Shown: positions 26,269 to 35,538, counted from the first letter of the stretch. The stretch is DNA of 64,000 nucleotides from Mariniblastus sp. (GCA_029251085.1 JAQXDZ010000032.1:124001-188000); one strand, 5' to 3'. Notes: a model not told the origin generated them from the sequence alone. A program made the numbers and translations.

Positions 26269-27816
26269 ATGTATCTAGCTCCGCAGCATCGTCAACGTTT
26301 GCTCGACGGCAACCATCTTAAATTGAACCAGTTTTTGATTGGGTTACTTTTATTGGTGGTCTGCATTTCTACGGCGTCTGGGCAGACAAAATCTAAATTG
26401 CGCGAAGGAGCTCTCGGGGCTGGAACGACTTGGGAAACCCGGTGGCATATTGTGGAAACGGGAGTTCCGGGCCCTACCGTGCTAATTGTGGGCGGCATTC
26501 ACGGGAACGAACCGGCGGGCTTTCGAGCGGCAGATCAGATTCGTCACTGGCCAATTAAGCGTGGCAAACTTATCGTGATTCCGCAGGTGAATCGCTTGGG
26601 CGTAGAAGCGAATATTCGCTGGTCACCCGATCACCGTAATGACCGGGAAGCCAGAGATTTGAACCGAAATTTTGGTACTCTTGACCAGCCAAAACCACGA
26701 ACGGAGCACTGTCGCGCGGTTTGGGAATTTATTGAATTGGAACGGCCGGAGTGGATTTTTGATTTGCACGAAGGTTTTGATTTCCATCGTGTCAATCCTA
26801 AGTCGGTTGGTTCAAGTGTGATTGCTTTTCCCGATCAAACAAAATTTGCAGCTAAGTTACAGGCGGCGGTGAATGAAAGAATCCCCCAAGAATTGCAATT
26901 TGATTTATTAGATCGTTCCGGACCAGTCGTCGGCAGCCTTGCACGAGCCGGGCGAGAAAAGCTCGGAGCCAATAGTTTTATTCTGGAAACGACCTTTAAA
27001 GACCAACCTATCTCCAAGCGGACGCGTCAGCATCGAACGATGGTTTCCACGGCGTTACTGGAATTGGGAATGCTGCAAGATGTTCAAGTCGATTGCTTGA
27101 TGCCAAAATCTAGTTCAGATTGTCTTCGCGTAGGTGTGTTTGATGCTGCGGGTGCGAGTGAGTCAAAGGTGATGCGGGTTTTAGATCCTGCGGATAATTT
27201 AGTCGCGACCGTGTTTGGCCCCGATGACGTCAAAATGGAAGTTTTGTCGCATCTAGATGTGTTAATTTTCCCGGGTGGGTCGGGGAGCGCTCAGGGAAAA
27301 GCAATTGGTTCCGAAGGGCGGGAAGTGATTCGCAACTACGTTAAATCCGGGGGAGGGGTCATCGGCATTTGTGCTGGAGCCTACCTCTGTTCGTCCCATT
27401 ATCAATGGTCCCTCAATCTGATGAATGCGAAAGTGTTTAATGTGACGGTTGACGTTCCCGAGCTCGGCCGGAAATCGATGTGGTACCGCGGAAAGGCGGC
27501 GAATGTCGAAGTGGAAGTGAATGAAAACGGCAAGCCTGTTTTAGGCATTTCGGGAAAACATACCATCCGTTACCAGAACGGACCAATCCTCTCTCGAGGC
27601 GACCGGCCTGACCTTCCAGAGTTTTCTACGCTCGCGCATTTTCGAACTGAAAATGGAATTTATGAAGCTCAAAAAAATACGATGGTCAATGCGCCAGCAG
27701 TGGTAGAGTCTCTGTTTGGAAAAGGGCGGGTGATCGCAATCAGTCCGCATTTTGAGTCAACCAAGAATTACGGGAAAGTAATTCTCGATGCGGTCAATTA
27801 TGTAAAACGTCGCTGA
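26269..27816 (+). CDS. Secreted succinylglutamate desuccinylase/aspartoacylase-like protein fused to a GATase1-like (BPL_N) domain
   Basis: A 515-residue predicted secreted protein. After a hydrophobic leader (about 22-43), residues 60-260 form an M14-type zinc hydrolase of the succinylglutamate desuccinylase/aspartoacylase group. GGIHGNEPAG supplies HxxE zinc ligands, DLNRNFG the substrate-binding Arg, and IFDLHEGFDFH the third ligand. Residues from about 285 form a class I glutamine-amidotransferase-like fold: RVGVFDAAGAS, VLIFPGGSGSAQGKAIG, and the nucleophile elbow VIGICAGAYLCS. This matches the BPL_N-type domain. The two enzymatic halves in one exported chain suggest amide or peptide hydrolysis outside the cytoplasm, possibly on peptide-like or cell-wall material; this is inference. 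It follows a sulfatase by 60 bases and converges with a PhoD gene two bases away. Confidence 0.85.
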   Translation: MYLAPQHRQRLLDGNHLKLNQFLIGLLLLVVCISTASGQTKSKLREGALGAGTTWETRWHIVETGVPGPTVLIVGGIHGNEPAGFRAADQIRHWPIKRGKLIVIPQVNRLGVEANIRWSPDHRNDREARDLNRNFGTLDQPKPRTEHCRAVWEFIELERPEWIFDLHEGFDFHRVNPKSVGSSVIAFPDQTKFAAKLQAAVNERIPQELQFDLLDRSGPVVGSLARAGREKLGANSFILETTFKDQPISKRTRQHRTMVSTALLELGMLQDVQVDCLMPKSSSDCLRVGVFDAAGASESKVMRVLDPADNLVATVFGPDDVKMEVLSHLDVLIFPGGSGSAQGKAIGSEGREVIRNYVKSGGGVIGICAGAYLCSSHYQWSLNLMNAKVFNVTVDVPELGRKSMWYRGKAANVEVEVNENGKPVLGISGKHTIRYQNGPILSRGDRPDLPEFSTLAHFRTENGIYEAQKNTMVNAPAVVESLFGKGRVIAISPHFESTKNYGKVILDAVNYVKRR

Positions 27817-27818
27817 GT

Positions 27819-29462
27819 TCACTTCAGCTCGCTTCGCTTTACCGTAAGTGAATGCGGTTTTTCTCCATTAATATTGACGATTTCGTACGTTACTTGCGGG
27901 TCATCGAGCGTCGTGTCAAAGGTTACCAATCCGAATGACTGTGGATCGTTGTAGCTGAAAATCGCTCCTGCTTTTTCCATTCGCGGATGGATATGTTGAT
28001 TGGTAAGTCGAGAGGAATTGAATTCGTAGAGGTCGTATCCATTAGGGCGTTCAATTTTCCATGCATCGGATCGATGCCGGTCGGCAGATACCAATACGAC
28101 TCCTTCAATCTTGTTGGACTCAATAAAGCTCAACAACTCTTCGTGTTCTTTTTTGTATCCGTTCCACGTGTCTTTGCTGTCTCCTTTGGTGCGAAAGTCG
28201 AATGGGACTGAAGAACAAATGACTTTAAAAGTCCCTTTAGATTCCAGAAGCTGTTTCTTGAGCCATTTCTTTTGAACTGTACCAAGCATTGAGCGAGGCT
28301 TAGTTTTAGGAGAGGTTCGGTAGTAGCGACAATCGAGCATTATGAAATCGACGTCCGCGATTGAGAACGAGTACCAGCAACCTGGTTGTTGATCCCCGCC
28401 TCCATAACCGGGGTTCGCCCAGTTTTGACGAAAGATGGGAAACACCCAGTCCTTTTTCCAAAAAGGAGCATCGATGTCGGCTCCCCCCCAGCTGTCATTG
28501 GTACTGAAATCGTGGTCATCCCAGATGGTGAAAACAGGCGATCTGGCAGTTAGTTTTCTCCACTCCGGCCGAGACTGGCGGCGTTGGTAGGTATATTGCT
28601 GCATGATGACTGATTCTGGATCATCGATATAAACATTGTCGCCAAGTAACAGAATTGCTTGAGGATCAAATTCGCCGATGGTGTTCCACATCCGTTCATT
28701 CTCAGGAACATAACCTGCGCCACCGCCGAAGGCGACTACAAACTTCGAAGCCTTTGCTTGAGGTGGTAATGTTCGGAACGAATATTTTTTCTGACTGGGT
28801 TGGCCATCGATTAGGATGGAATACTGATATTCGTGATTTGGCTCTAAATCAGACGCACTCACAACAGCGGTGAAATCTTCGCTTGAACGAGATTTAACAT
28901 CCTCACTTTGACCAACCTTTTTACCCGAAGCCGGGTCGGTGATTTGTACATTGACATTCGATACTTTACCTGTACGAACCCAAAATGACGCGGTGGAGTC
29001 CGTGACATTTCCAACTAACGGGCCATGGACGGGTTCGTGTGCATATTGAGCCGCCAGCGTTTTCATGAGCTCAGAGTTTGCGAGTGGCTTTAGCATTTCT
29101 CGCGGCCCGGCGATAAGTCGTCCCTCTGGAAGCCCAGCCGCAATCGCTCGCTTCATATAATCTTCGGACTTAGTTAGTTCATTCCGTTGGCCGTGCAGGA
29201 TTCCAAGCATGTACAACGTCTCAGCGTCACTTGGATGTTCGGTCAAATATTTTTCAAGGAATGTCTGTGTCTTATCGATTTGATCTCGAAGAATGAATCG
29301 CAAAGACGACTGGTGGACGCGTTTGTACTGATTTTCTTTTCGAAATGAGAGGTCCGGCCTTGGCTTGCTTGCTCCAGCGAGATCGTATTCGGGCAAAACC
29401 TGACTGAATCCGGGTGTGGCGATGACAAGGCAAAAAAGGAATAGTAGTAACTTAGCGTGCAT
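27819..29462 (-). CDS. PhoD-like secreted alkaline phosphatase/phosphodiesterase
   Basis: A 547-residue predicted secreted metallophosphatase. After the signal peptide (ending near GFSQ), residues 50-130 look like a short TPR-like helical segment (AETLYMLGILHGQRNELTKS). A PhoD N-terminal Ig-like domain follows (GPLVGNVTDSTASFWVRTG). The catalytic PhoD core shows ILLLGDNVYIDD, FTIWDDHDFSTNDSWGG and VLVSADRHRSDAW, giving the expected Asp, His and Asn metal ligands. PhoD enzymes release phosphate from phosphomono- or diesters outside the cell and use calcium and iron. The TPR-like insertion between leader and PhoD core is less usual. The gene converges on the desuccinylase-like fusion with only two bases between stop codons. 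Confidence 0.93.
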   Translation of the reverse strand: MHAKLLLFLFCLVIATPGFSQVLPEYDLAGASKPRPDLSFRKENQYKRVHQSSLRFILRDQIDKTQTFLEKYLTEHPSDAETLYMLGILHGQRNELTKSEDYMKRAIAAGLPEGRLIAGPREMLKPLANSELMKTLAAQYAHEPVHGPLVGNVTDSTASFWVRTGKVSNVNVQITDPASGKKVGQSEDVKSRSSEDFTAVVSASDLEPNHEYQYSILIDGQPSQKKYSFRTLPPQAKASKFVVAFGGGAGYVPENERMWNTIGEFDPQAILLLGDNVYIDDPESVIMQQYTYQRRQSRPEWRKLTARSPVFTIWDDHDFSTNDSWGGADIDAPFWKKDWVFPIFRQNWANPGYGGGDQQPGCWYSFSIADVDFIMLDCRYYRTSPKTKPRSMLGTVQKKWLKKQLLESKGTFKVICSSVPFDFRTKGDSKDTWNGYKKEHEELLSFIESNKIEGVVLVSADRHRSDAWKIERPNGYDLYEFNSSRLTNQHIHPRMEKAGAIFSYNDPQSFGLVTFDTTLDDPQVTYEIVNINGEKPHSLTVKRSELK

Positions 29463-29716
29463 TATCGGCTCAATGAGTTTGGGTCTAATCGAATGCCACT
29501 ATTTTCCATTTTCCCAGACCGAATGCAATGGAATAATTTTAGGGAGCTTACGTAAAGCAGCTGAAATTAAAAAGAGAACGCTCGATAACATAAAAATAAC
29601 CGAGGTTGGTTGAGAGGCAGTGTCACAGTTAACTAAGATGGAGGGATCAGTGGCTGGTTCAGCTAGTGAGATCAGGGAATGGTTAATCTAAATTCGGAAG
29701 CTTGTGGGTTTGTTAA

Positions 29717-30838
29717 ATGTTAGATCTCAAAAATTACCATCGCGATTTACGAGCTTGTGTTTTTGTCGGGCTTATTTTTGCCTTATTCAATTGTTGTGTT
29801 GGTGCTCAAGAATCAAGCGATCAAGTTCAGGTTGCTACCCAGCCATTTTTTCCCAAAAGTGATTCGGATTGGAAGCGACTAACACCGGCCAGCGCCGGTT
29901 GGGACAAAGCGGCGTTGAAGGACCTGCTGCGCTATGCGGGAGAGCAGAAATCATCAGCGTTAGTCGTTTTATTGCGTGGGCGGATTGTGGTGGAGCAGTA
30001 TTGGGATATTTCCAGTTCTCGAAGATATCAGGCAAAAGTTTATGGAAAAGATGGTGAAGGACATGCCTTAGAGGATGTCGCTTCGGTGCAGAAAAGTTTG
30101 GCGGCGATACTGTTAGGAATTGGGTTGGATAAAAACCTTGTCAAGCTCGAAGACCCAGTCACGAAATATCTAGGTGAAGGTTGGTCGAATGCATCGCTGG
30201 CTCAAGAGTCAGTCATTACGTTAAAGCATTTAATTTCGATGTCGTCCGGCTTAAATGACCAATTGAAATTTCAGTCGAAGCCAAATTTGCGGTGGACATA
30301 TAATACCAATGCTTATTCACGAATCATCAATGTGCTCGAGGCAGCTTCAGGACTCGATCGTAACTCGCTCACGAAACAGTGGCTATCGCCGTTACAAATG
30401 GAAAATTCGACTTGGAAAGTTCGCCGGTTTGCCAAGGTTGACCCAAAAACAAATCGCCACGGTTGGGTGACGTCAGCGCGGGATTTGGCGAGGCTGGGAC
30501 TGTTGGTTTCTGCCAATGGCGACTGGGCGGGGCAGCCCCTGGTTGAGAATAAAAAATACATGCAGGAAATGCTCCAATCATCACAACAACTGAATCCCGC
30601 TTACGGCTATTTGTGGTGGCTAAATGGACAGTCACACATGATTCGCGCGGGACGGTTTCGCAAAGGGCCCCTCAATTCAAATGCCCCAGATGAGATGGTG
30701 GCCGGACTCGGTGCGTTGGGGCAAAAATTATATGTGGTGCCGAATCTAGAGTTAGTGATTGTTCGGCTGGGAGACCAGCCAGAAGCTGGGTTTGATACCA
30801 AGTTATGGGGCTATCTTAGTAAGGTTTTGGAACGCTAA
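29717..30838 (+). CDS. Beta-lactamase-type serine hydrolase (class C-like), secreted
   Basis: A 373-residue predicted secreted member of the serine beta-lactamase-like superfamily. A hydrophobic leader (about 11-31) is followed by VVLLRGRIVVEQYW and the SxxK catalytic motif SVQK within VASVQKSLAAILLGIGLDK. KLEDPVTKYLGEG and LKHLISMSSGLND are typical downstream blocks. YNTNAY replaces the usual YSN-containing stretch, with Tyr as likely general base. GLGALGQKLYVVPNLELVIVRLGDQ is the conserved C-terminal end. Members act as esterases, D-aminopeptidases or amidases; the sequence does not say which. It stands apart from its neighbours by more than 150 bases on either side, so it is probably transcribed alone. 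Confidence 0.9.
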   Translation: MLDLKNYHRDLRACVFVGLIFALFNCCVGAQESSDQVQVATQPFFPKSDSDWKRLTPASAGWDKAALKDLLRYAGEQKSSALVVLLRGRIVVEQYWDISSSRRYQAKVYGKDGEGHALEDVASVQKSLAAILLGIGLDKNLVKLEDPVTKYLGEGWSNASLAQESVITLKHLISMSSGLNDQLKFQSKPNLRWTYNTNAYSRIINVLEAASGLDRNSLTKQWLSPLQMENSTWKVRRFAKVDPKTNRHGWVTSARDLARLGLLVSANGDWAGQPLVENKKYMQEMLQSSQQLNPAYGYLWWLNGQSHMIRAGRFRKGPLNSNAPDEMVAGLGALGQKLYVVPNLELVIVRLGDQPEAGFDTKLWGYLSKVLER

Positions 30839-31006
30839 AAAATGTTGTTCTTGCCTTTTCTCGTGCGAGTTGCGGTTGGCGTCTGCAGCCAAGACCTAAG
30901 GGTTAATTGCCAAAAAACAATTTGCAATCGGCGAGCACCAATGCCACATTGGTGGAAGATTTCAAGAACATATTCAAACATATTCAATTGTTAATCAGAG
31001 AGCAAA

Positions 31007-31918
31007 ATGGATCGTCGAAGAATTTTAAAGTTGGGTGTGGCCTCAGGGTTGGCATGGGTCGCTTCGCCACGAACGCAAGTTTTGGGTGATTTGTTAAATC
31101 TCCCGAGCGTGGTGGCACCGGATTGGTTGACGTTGGCGGTGCAACAATACTCTTTTAATCGACAGCTACGTTCAGGTGAAATGAACATTCTTGATTTCCC
31201 AAAGACCGTTGTCGAAGGAACAGGAATCAAGGCACTCGAGTATTTCAATGGACACATCGAAGATAAGGTGAAGGATACTGCGTTCTTTAAACAGCTTAGA
31301 AAACGCTCTGATGACTTGGGTGCTGTAAATACGATGATGTTATGCCGGAGCAAAAATGCGGTAGACTCACCGGATGCGAAAATTCGAAAATTGGCGATCG
31401 AAGGTTATCGCCCGTGGCTGGAAGCGACCAGGGTGCTCGGTGGAAAATATATACGAGTAGATACCCGCCATAAGGGGGAAGCGGAAAAGCAAAAAGGTTT
31501 TGCAGTCGCTGGTTTACGTTCACTCTGTAAAGTCGCGGATGAGTATGAAATGGGAATCCTTGTTGAAAACCATGGCAACCACTCCGGAAATGGTGCTTGG
31601 CTGGCAGGTGTAATGAAACAAGTTGATTTGGCGAACTGCGGTACTTTGCCAGATTTTCAAAATTTTAAGGAGTACGATCCATATCAGGGAGTTTCGGAGA
31701 TGATGCCGTGGGCAAAAATTCTCTGTGCTAAAGCAAAGTCATTTGATGATAACGGTGATGAAGAAAATATTGATTTCCGTAAGATGCTGAAAATTGCCAA
31801 GGCTGCTGGATTTCGAGGGTACATAGGAATCGAATTCGAAGGCCACGGAGTCGACCCAGTGCAGGGAATTAATGCGACTAAGAAGTTGATTCGAAAAGTA
31901 ATGCGAGAATTGAATTAG
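31007..31918 (+). CDS. Tat-exported sugar phosphate isomerase/epimerase-like TIM-barrel protein
   Basis: A 303-residue protein of the xylose-isomerase-like TIM barrel family. The N-terminus MDRRRILKLGVASGLAW is a twin-arginine leader, so the folded protein is probably exported. Barrel strands and metal-ligand positions are visible as VQQYSF, IKALEYFNG, GILVENHGNHSGNG, CGTLPDFQNF and GYIGIEFEG; the acidic residues in the last three are the likely divalent-metal ligands. Such proteins isomerise, epimerise or dehydrate sugars. The next gene, 139 bases downstream on the same strand, is a YidK-like sodium-solute symporter, so the pair may process and import one sugar. AGAG precedes the ATG. Confidence 0.88.
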   Translation: MDRRRILKLGVASGLAWVASPRTQVLGDLLNLPSVVAPDWLTLAVQQYSFNRQLRSGEMNILDFPKTVVEGTGIKALEYFNGHIEDKVKDTAFFKQLRKRSDDLGAVNTMMLCRSKNAVDSPDAKIRKLAIEGYRPWLEATRVLGGKYIRVDTRHKGEAEKQKGFAVAGLRSLCKVADEYEMGILVENHGNHSGNGAWLAGVMKQVDLANCGTLPDFQNFKEYDPYQGVSEMMPWAKILCAKAKSFDDNGDEENIDFRKMLKIAKAAGFRGYIGIEFEGHGVDPVQGINATKKLIRKVMRELN

Positions 31919-32057
31919 TTCACATTTGCAGCTTCTGGAGATCTTGCATTTAAAGGGTCTGATATCGCAATTACAGACATCGGTTCAAAGGGTGAACGAG
32001 GTGGGTGATCTGTGTTATGATTGCCGTCGCTGATTTTCGAATTCCCTCCTTCTGGCG

Positions 32058-33731
32058 ATGGGTTTAGCTATGACCATTATTACCTTCCTCTTTTTTACGA
32101 CGCTCGTCATTGTTTTGACTTGGTGGATAACCCGCGGCACGAATCTGGACACCGACGAAGGTTATTTTTTGGCAGGCCGAAGCCTTACCGGAATTTTTAT
32201 TGCCGGCTCGCTATTGTTGACGAACTTATCAACGGAGCAGTTGATTGGGCTGAATGCCGGTTCATTCAATGAAGGACTTTCGGTCATGTGTTGGGAAGTC
32301 GTAGCCGGGATGTCGTTAGTGGTGCTCGCGCTGGTATTTCTCCCGAGGTATCTCAAGTCCGGGATCGCAACCATCCCTCAGTTTCTTGAGGAACGTTATG
32401 GGTCGTCTGTCCGCGCGATTACTGCGGGTATTTTTATTGTTGCCTACATGCTGATTTTATTGCCCTTCGTCTTGTATCTCGGTGCGAAGGGACTCAATGG
32501 CATGTTGGGCTTGGAGACGATGTTTGCGCTTACAGAATTACAGACGATCTGGGCGGTCATCATTTTTATTGCCGTGCTCGGAGGAGGTTATGCCATTTGG
32601 GGTGGAATGCGTGCAATTGCAGTCTCGGACACATTGAATGGGGCAGGGTTGTTGGTCGGCGGTTTAATGATCACGTATTTTTCCATCCAAGTGGTTGCGG
32701 GTGATGAAGGTGGTTGGATGGGTGCTTATGAAAAAATTAAGGCTGCTGACGCGGATGCCTTTCAATCTCTTGGGAAAGCAGATGAAGGTACACATTGGCC
32801 GACTTTGTTTACTGGCGTGCTGTTGTTGAATTTTTTCTATTGGTGTACCAACCAGCAAATAATTCAGCGGACGTTTGGCGCGAAAAATCTAGCCGAAGGC
32901 CAAAAGGGCGTTCTGTTAGCCGCATTTTTTAAGATTCTGGCACCGCTGGTACTGGTATTGCCCGGTATCATCGCTGCCTATTTGGTGATTTCCGCTCAGG
33001 ATGCCGAGATGGTGGCAGCGGTGGGAACCAACGACAAAGGAGAATGGATAGCTGATCGAGCCTACGGAGCGCTGGTCACCCGCGTGCTTCCTGACTGGTT
33101 GCTGGGTTTCTTTGCCGCGGTTGTGGTTGGTTCAATCTTATCCACCTTTAACTCAGTGTTAAATTCAGCGGCCACCTTGTTTTCACTGGATGTCTACAAG
33201 CAATATTTAAATCCTCAGGCATCAACAAAAACGATTGTTCGCTCAGGACAAGTTTGCAGTTTTGTAGTTGCTGTATTCGCAGTCGTAGCCGCGCCAAATA
33301 TCTTCTACGGCCGCGACAGTGTTTTTGGATTTTTTCAAACTCTTAACGGTGTTTATTTCATTCCTCTACTCGCCATTATTATGATTGGAATGTTCAACCG
33401 CTATGCCGACGAGAAATCAGCTCTGATTACCTTGCTGACCGGATTGGGGCTGATGGTCATCGGAACGTTCTTCACGGGTGAGGTTGCTGATGCGGGAACA
33501 GCGGGTTGGTTGAAGGATTATTTTGGTTCTCCTTTTCATTACATGGGCGGAGTTTTTGCCTTGTTGATCGTCCTACAGCTTGGGTTGAGCAGTATCGGGA
33601 TGAGACGAGCTGAACCTTACATTCAAGTAGATGCGGGCCTCGTTGATTTGACACCCTGGAAGCCGGCACCTTATGTGGGAGCAGCCTTGATCACGTTGGT
33701 GGTTGGAATTTACATCTATTTTGCAACGTAA
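32058..33731 (+). CDS. Sodium:solute symporter (SSS/SLC5 family), YidK-like
   Basis: A 557-residue inner-membrane symporter with about 14 hydrophobic segments. The segment GYFLAGRSLTGIFIAGSLLL, followed by TNLSTEQLIGLNAG, is the first Na+-site helix region of the SSS family. FLPRYLKSGIATIPQFLEER and FNSVLNSAATLFSLDVYKQY are further family blocks. The pattern closely follows E. coli YidK, which in that genome lies next to the sulfatase gene yidJ. In this sulfatase-rich setting, uptake of a desulfated sugar by Na+ symport is a fair inference. ATGs at 32058 and 32070 are both possible starts; neither has a strong ribosome-binding site. The Tat-exported isomerase-like gene lies just upstream. Confidence 0.94.
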   Translation: MGLAMTIITFLFFTTLVIVLTWWITRGTNLDTDEGYFLAGRSLTGIFIAGSLLLTNLSTEQLIGLNAGSFNEGLSVMCWEVVAGMSLVVLALVFLPRYLKSGIATIPQFLEERYGSSVRAITAGIFIVAYMLILLPFVLYLGAKGLNGMLGLETMFALTELQTIWAVIIFIAVLGGGYAIWGGMRAIAVSDTLNGAGLLVGGLMITYFSIQVVAGDEGGWMGAYEKIKAADADAFQSLGKADEGTHWPTLFTGVLLLNFFYWCTNQQIIQRTFGAKNLAEGQKGVLLAAFFKILAPLVLVLPGIIAAYLVISAQDAEMVAAVGTNDKGEWIADRAYGALVTRVLPDWLLGFFAAVVVGSILSTFNSVLNSAATLFSLDVYKQYLNPQASTKTIVRSGQVCSFVVAVFAVVAAPNIFYGRDSVFGFFQTLNGVYFIPLLAIIMIGMFNRYADEKSALITLLTGLGLMVIGTFFTGEVADAGTAGWLKDYFGSPFHYMGGVFALLIVLQLGLSSIGMRRAEPYIQVDAGLVDLTPWKPAPYVGAALITLVVGIYIYFAT

Positions 33732-33785
33732 CGCACTGGCTGCTCTCAACCGGATACAAATTGGGTTTGGAAAATCCAAGTCAAC

Positions 33786-33812
33786 AAAAAATGCCGTTTG
33801 AAATCAAACGGC
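33786..33812 (-). terminator. Rho-independent terminator for the minus-strand hydrolase gene
   Basis: On the minus strand a perfect 8-bp stem (GCCGTTTG / CAAACGGC, loop ATTT) is followed by A and six T residues. It lies about 175 bases downstream of the alpha/beta hydrolase-DUF1080 stop codon and 25 bases past the end of the gene-remnant frame. For the plus-strand symporter the same hairpin has no T tract. Confidence 0.75.
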
Positions 33813-33837
33813 AGGCTTACTAAATCCTTTAAAAACT

Positions 33838-33987
33838 TTATTTGGCGAGGTTTATCTTAAGGGAATATTTTACTTTTGTGATTTGGCCTTCGGCGTTGGT
33901 GATTACAACGAATCCGATGAATTCTTCAAAGAAATCTCCCCGGATAAAAGTCCAGTTCGCCCACGTACCGGCTAGTCCACTCGCCAG
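33838..33987 (-). pseudogene. Possible decayed gene remnant or lost C-terminal extension
   Basis: Directly after the stop of the hydrolase gene the same frame stays open for 49 codons and ends in TAA at 33840-33838, just before the terminator. The peptide contains protein-like sequence: GTWANWTFIRGDFFEEFIGF, then VVITNAEGQITKVKYSLKIN. There is no start codon. In another frame the first part reads ELTGEWTSRYVGELDF, which also looks coding. A single frameshift would join the two into one short domain. The most likely reading is the remnant of a small gene or of a C-terminal extension; I do not recognise the family. Confidence 0.35.
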
Positions 33988-35538
33988 TTAGTTCCCTTGG
34001 TAGAGCCGCGATTGATCGTCCAAGGGAACAACCCAAACGTTTCTAAATTTTACAGCGTTGTTGTGATCCTGAAGAAAGACCGGCCCCGTCATGGTCTGTT
34101 TCTGTTGCTTGCCGATTTTCTTTAGATAGCTCGTCACCCCGTGACGGTAGGGGTGAAATGAAGAGCGAGCTTCTTCAAATTTCGTCTCATCTTGAACCTT
34201 TTGGCCATTTAGAAATGCAGTGACTGATCCGGGCTTGGTGATCTTGCCTTTCTTGTCTCGTCGTGGTGCTCGATAACGAATGTCATAAACCTGCCATTCG
34301 CCAGGTGGACGAGCGGCATTAACGAGTGCCTTGCTGAACCCATAAAGCGCGCCCATATCATCCATGGTGATTTCATCTTTGCCATGCGTGTTAATAATTT
34401 GGAGTTCGTAATTGCCATGAATATAAATACCACTGTTTCCAGATCCTTTTGGGGGAAGCATGAATTCAACATGGATGTCAGCGTCTCGGAAATGGTATTG
34501 AGAAACGAGGTGGTTCATGTTGGATCCACCGTGTGTCGAGGTTACAACACCATTTTCATTGGGCCAATCTGATTTGGTTCCTTCTCGGCCAAGAAATAAG
34601 TTTTCAGTTGGACTTAGCAGTACGATTGCATCTTGGGGAGGAGCCACGGGCAGCGTGGTTTGGTTGGGCGAAAATGAAAAGTCATCTTTTGTCCCCGCGC
34701 GGGCGCGTTCAATTGCGAAATCCACAAGCGGTTGGGAATGAAAGAAACCCGGCCACAGATTGTGTCCTTGCCCTTCGACAATAACGAGTTTGACCAATTT
34801 GCCTTTGCCAAGTTTTTCGTAGCGATTGGCTAATTCGGCTGAATTTTCTTTGAGGGGTACAACCTTGTCGATATCTCCATGGATAATAAAAACAGGGATG
34901 TTAGCCTTAGCAAGCTCATCAATTTTGGCAATTGGGTTGTGCTGATTCAGAGAATCAAACAACTCGGACTCGGTAAGTCCATAGGCAGGGGCAGCTCTTT
35001 TGAGACCCGGGTAGGTGGTGAGATCAAATACAGGATAAATGCCGGCGAACCCGGAAACGCGCTCCGGGTGGCTGATCGCCCAACTGCTTGACCACAGGCC
35101 ACCGCGACTCCTGCCAAGCAGGCACATGCGTTTGGCGAAACCTCGATTTTCAGTGAGCTCTTTGTAAAGAGATGAAAAATGTTTTTGGCTGGTAGGACTT
35201 CCATAGGCTTCGCCAACGTCGATCCCGGCCACTGCGATTCCAGCATTTAGGAACTGTTCGTGGATCCACTTTTCATTTTGATCCGGATAGCGTGGAAGGG
35301 TGGGCGAATACAGAACCCATGGTTGTGGAGTTTGGCGTTTCGATTCCTCTGGCCACATGATAAACGCGGGTCGTTGATCGACGAGAAACGACTCGCCCGG
35401 GAGGATTAAATTTTTGACAGGTTTCGAAGTCGCAGGTTGTTGGTCGGAGTCCTGTGCAGTAGTTGTGGATTGATGAGCGGCGAGAAAAAGAAGACAGCCG
35501 CCAAGAAATAACTTGGGCAGGGTTGATGACAGAAACAT
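33988..35538 (-). CDS. Secreted alpha/beta hydrolase fused to a DUF1080 (3-keto-disaccharide hydrolase-type) domain
   Basis: A 516-residue exported fusion. The leader ends near TTTAQD. The first half is a prolyl-oligopeptidase/dienelactone-hydrolase-type domain: nucleophile elbow LLGRSRGGLWSSSWA (GRSRG), Asp in HGDIDKVVPL, and His in EGQGHNLWPGF. The second half (from about residue 325) is DUF1080: NENGVVTSTHGGSN, DIHVEFMLPPKGSGNSGIYI, NYELQIINTHG and FLNGQKVQ. DUF1080 domains have a concanavalin-like fold and include 3-keto-disaccharide hydrolases. An esterase plus glycan-binding or hydrolysing module would suit decorated polysaccharides. I chose the ATG at 35538 because it begins the signal peptide; the longer frame adds a hydrophilic N-terminus. 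A terminator follows at 33786-33812. Confidence 0.88.
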   Translation of the reverse strand: MFLSSTLPKLFLGGCLLFLAAHQSTTTAQDSDQQPATSKPVKNLILPGESFLVDQRPAFIMWPEESKRQTPQPWVLYSPTLPRYPDQNEKWIHEQFLNAGIAVAGIDVGEAYGSPTSQKHFSSLYKELTENRGFAKRMCLLGRSRGGLWSSSWAISHPERVSGFAGIYPVFDLTTYPGLKRAAPAYGLTESELFDSLNQHNPIAKIDELAKANIPVFIIHGDIDKVVPLKENSAELANRYEKLGKGKLVKLVIVEGQGHNLWPGFFHSQPLVDFAIERARAGTKDDFSFSPNQTTLPVAPPQDAIVLLSPTENLFLGREGTKSDWPNENGVVTSTHGGSNMNHLVSQYHFRDADIHVEFMLPPKGSGNSGIYIHGNYELQIINTHGKDEITMDDMGALYGFSKALVNAARPPGEWQVYDIRYRAPRRDKKGKITKPGSVTAFLNGQKVQDETKFEEARSSFHPYRHGVTSYLKKIGKQQKQTMTGPVFLQDHNNAVKFRNVWVVPLDDQSRLYQGN

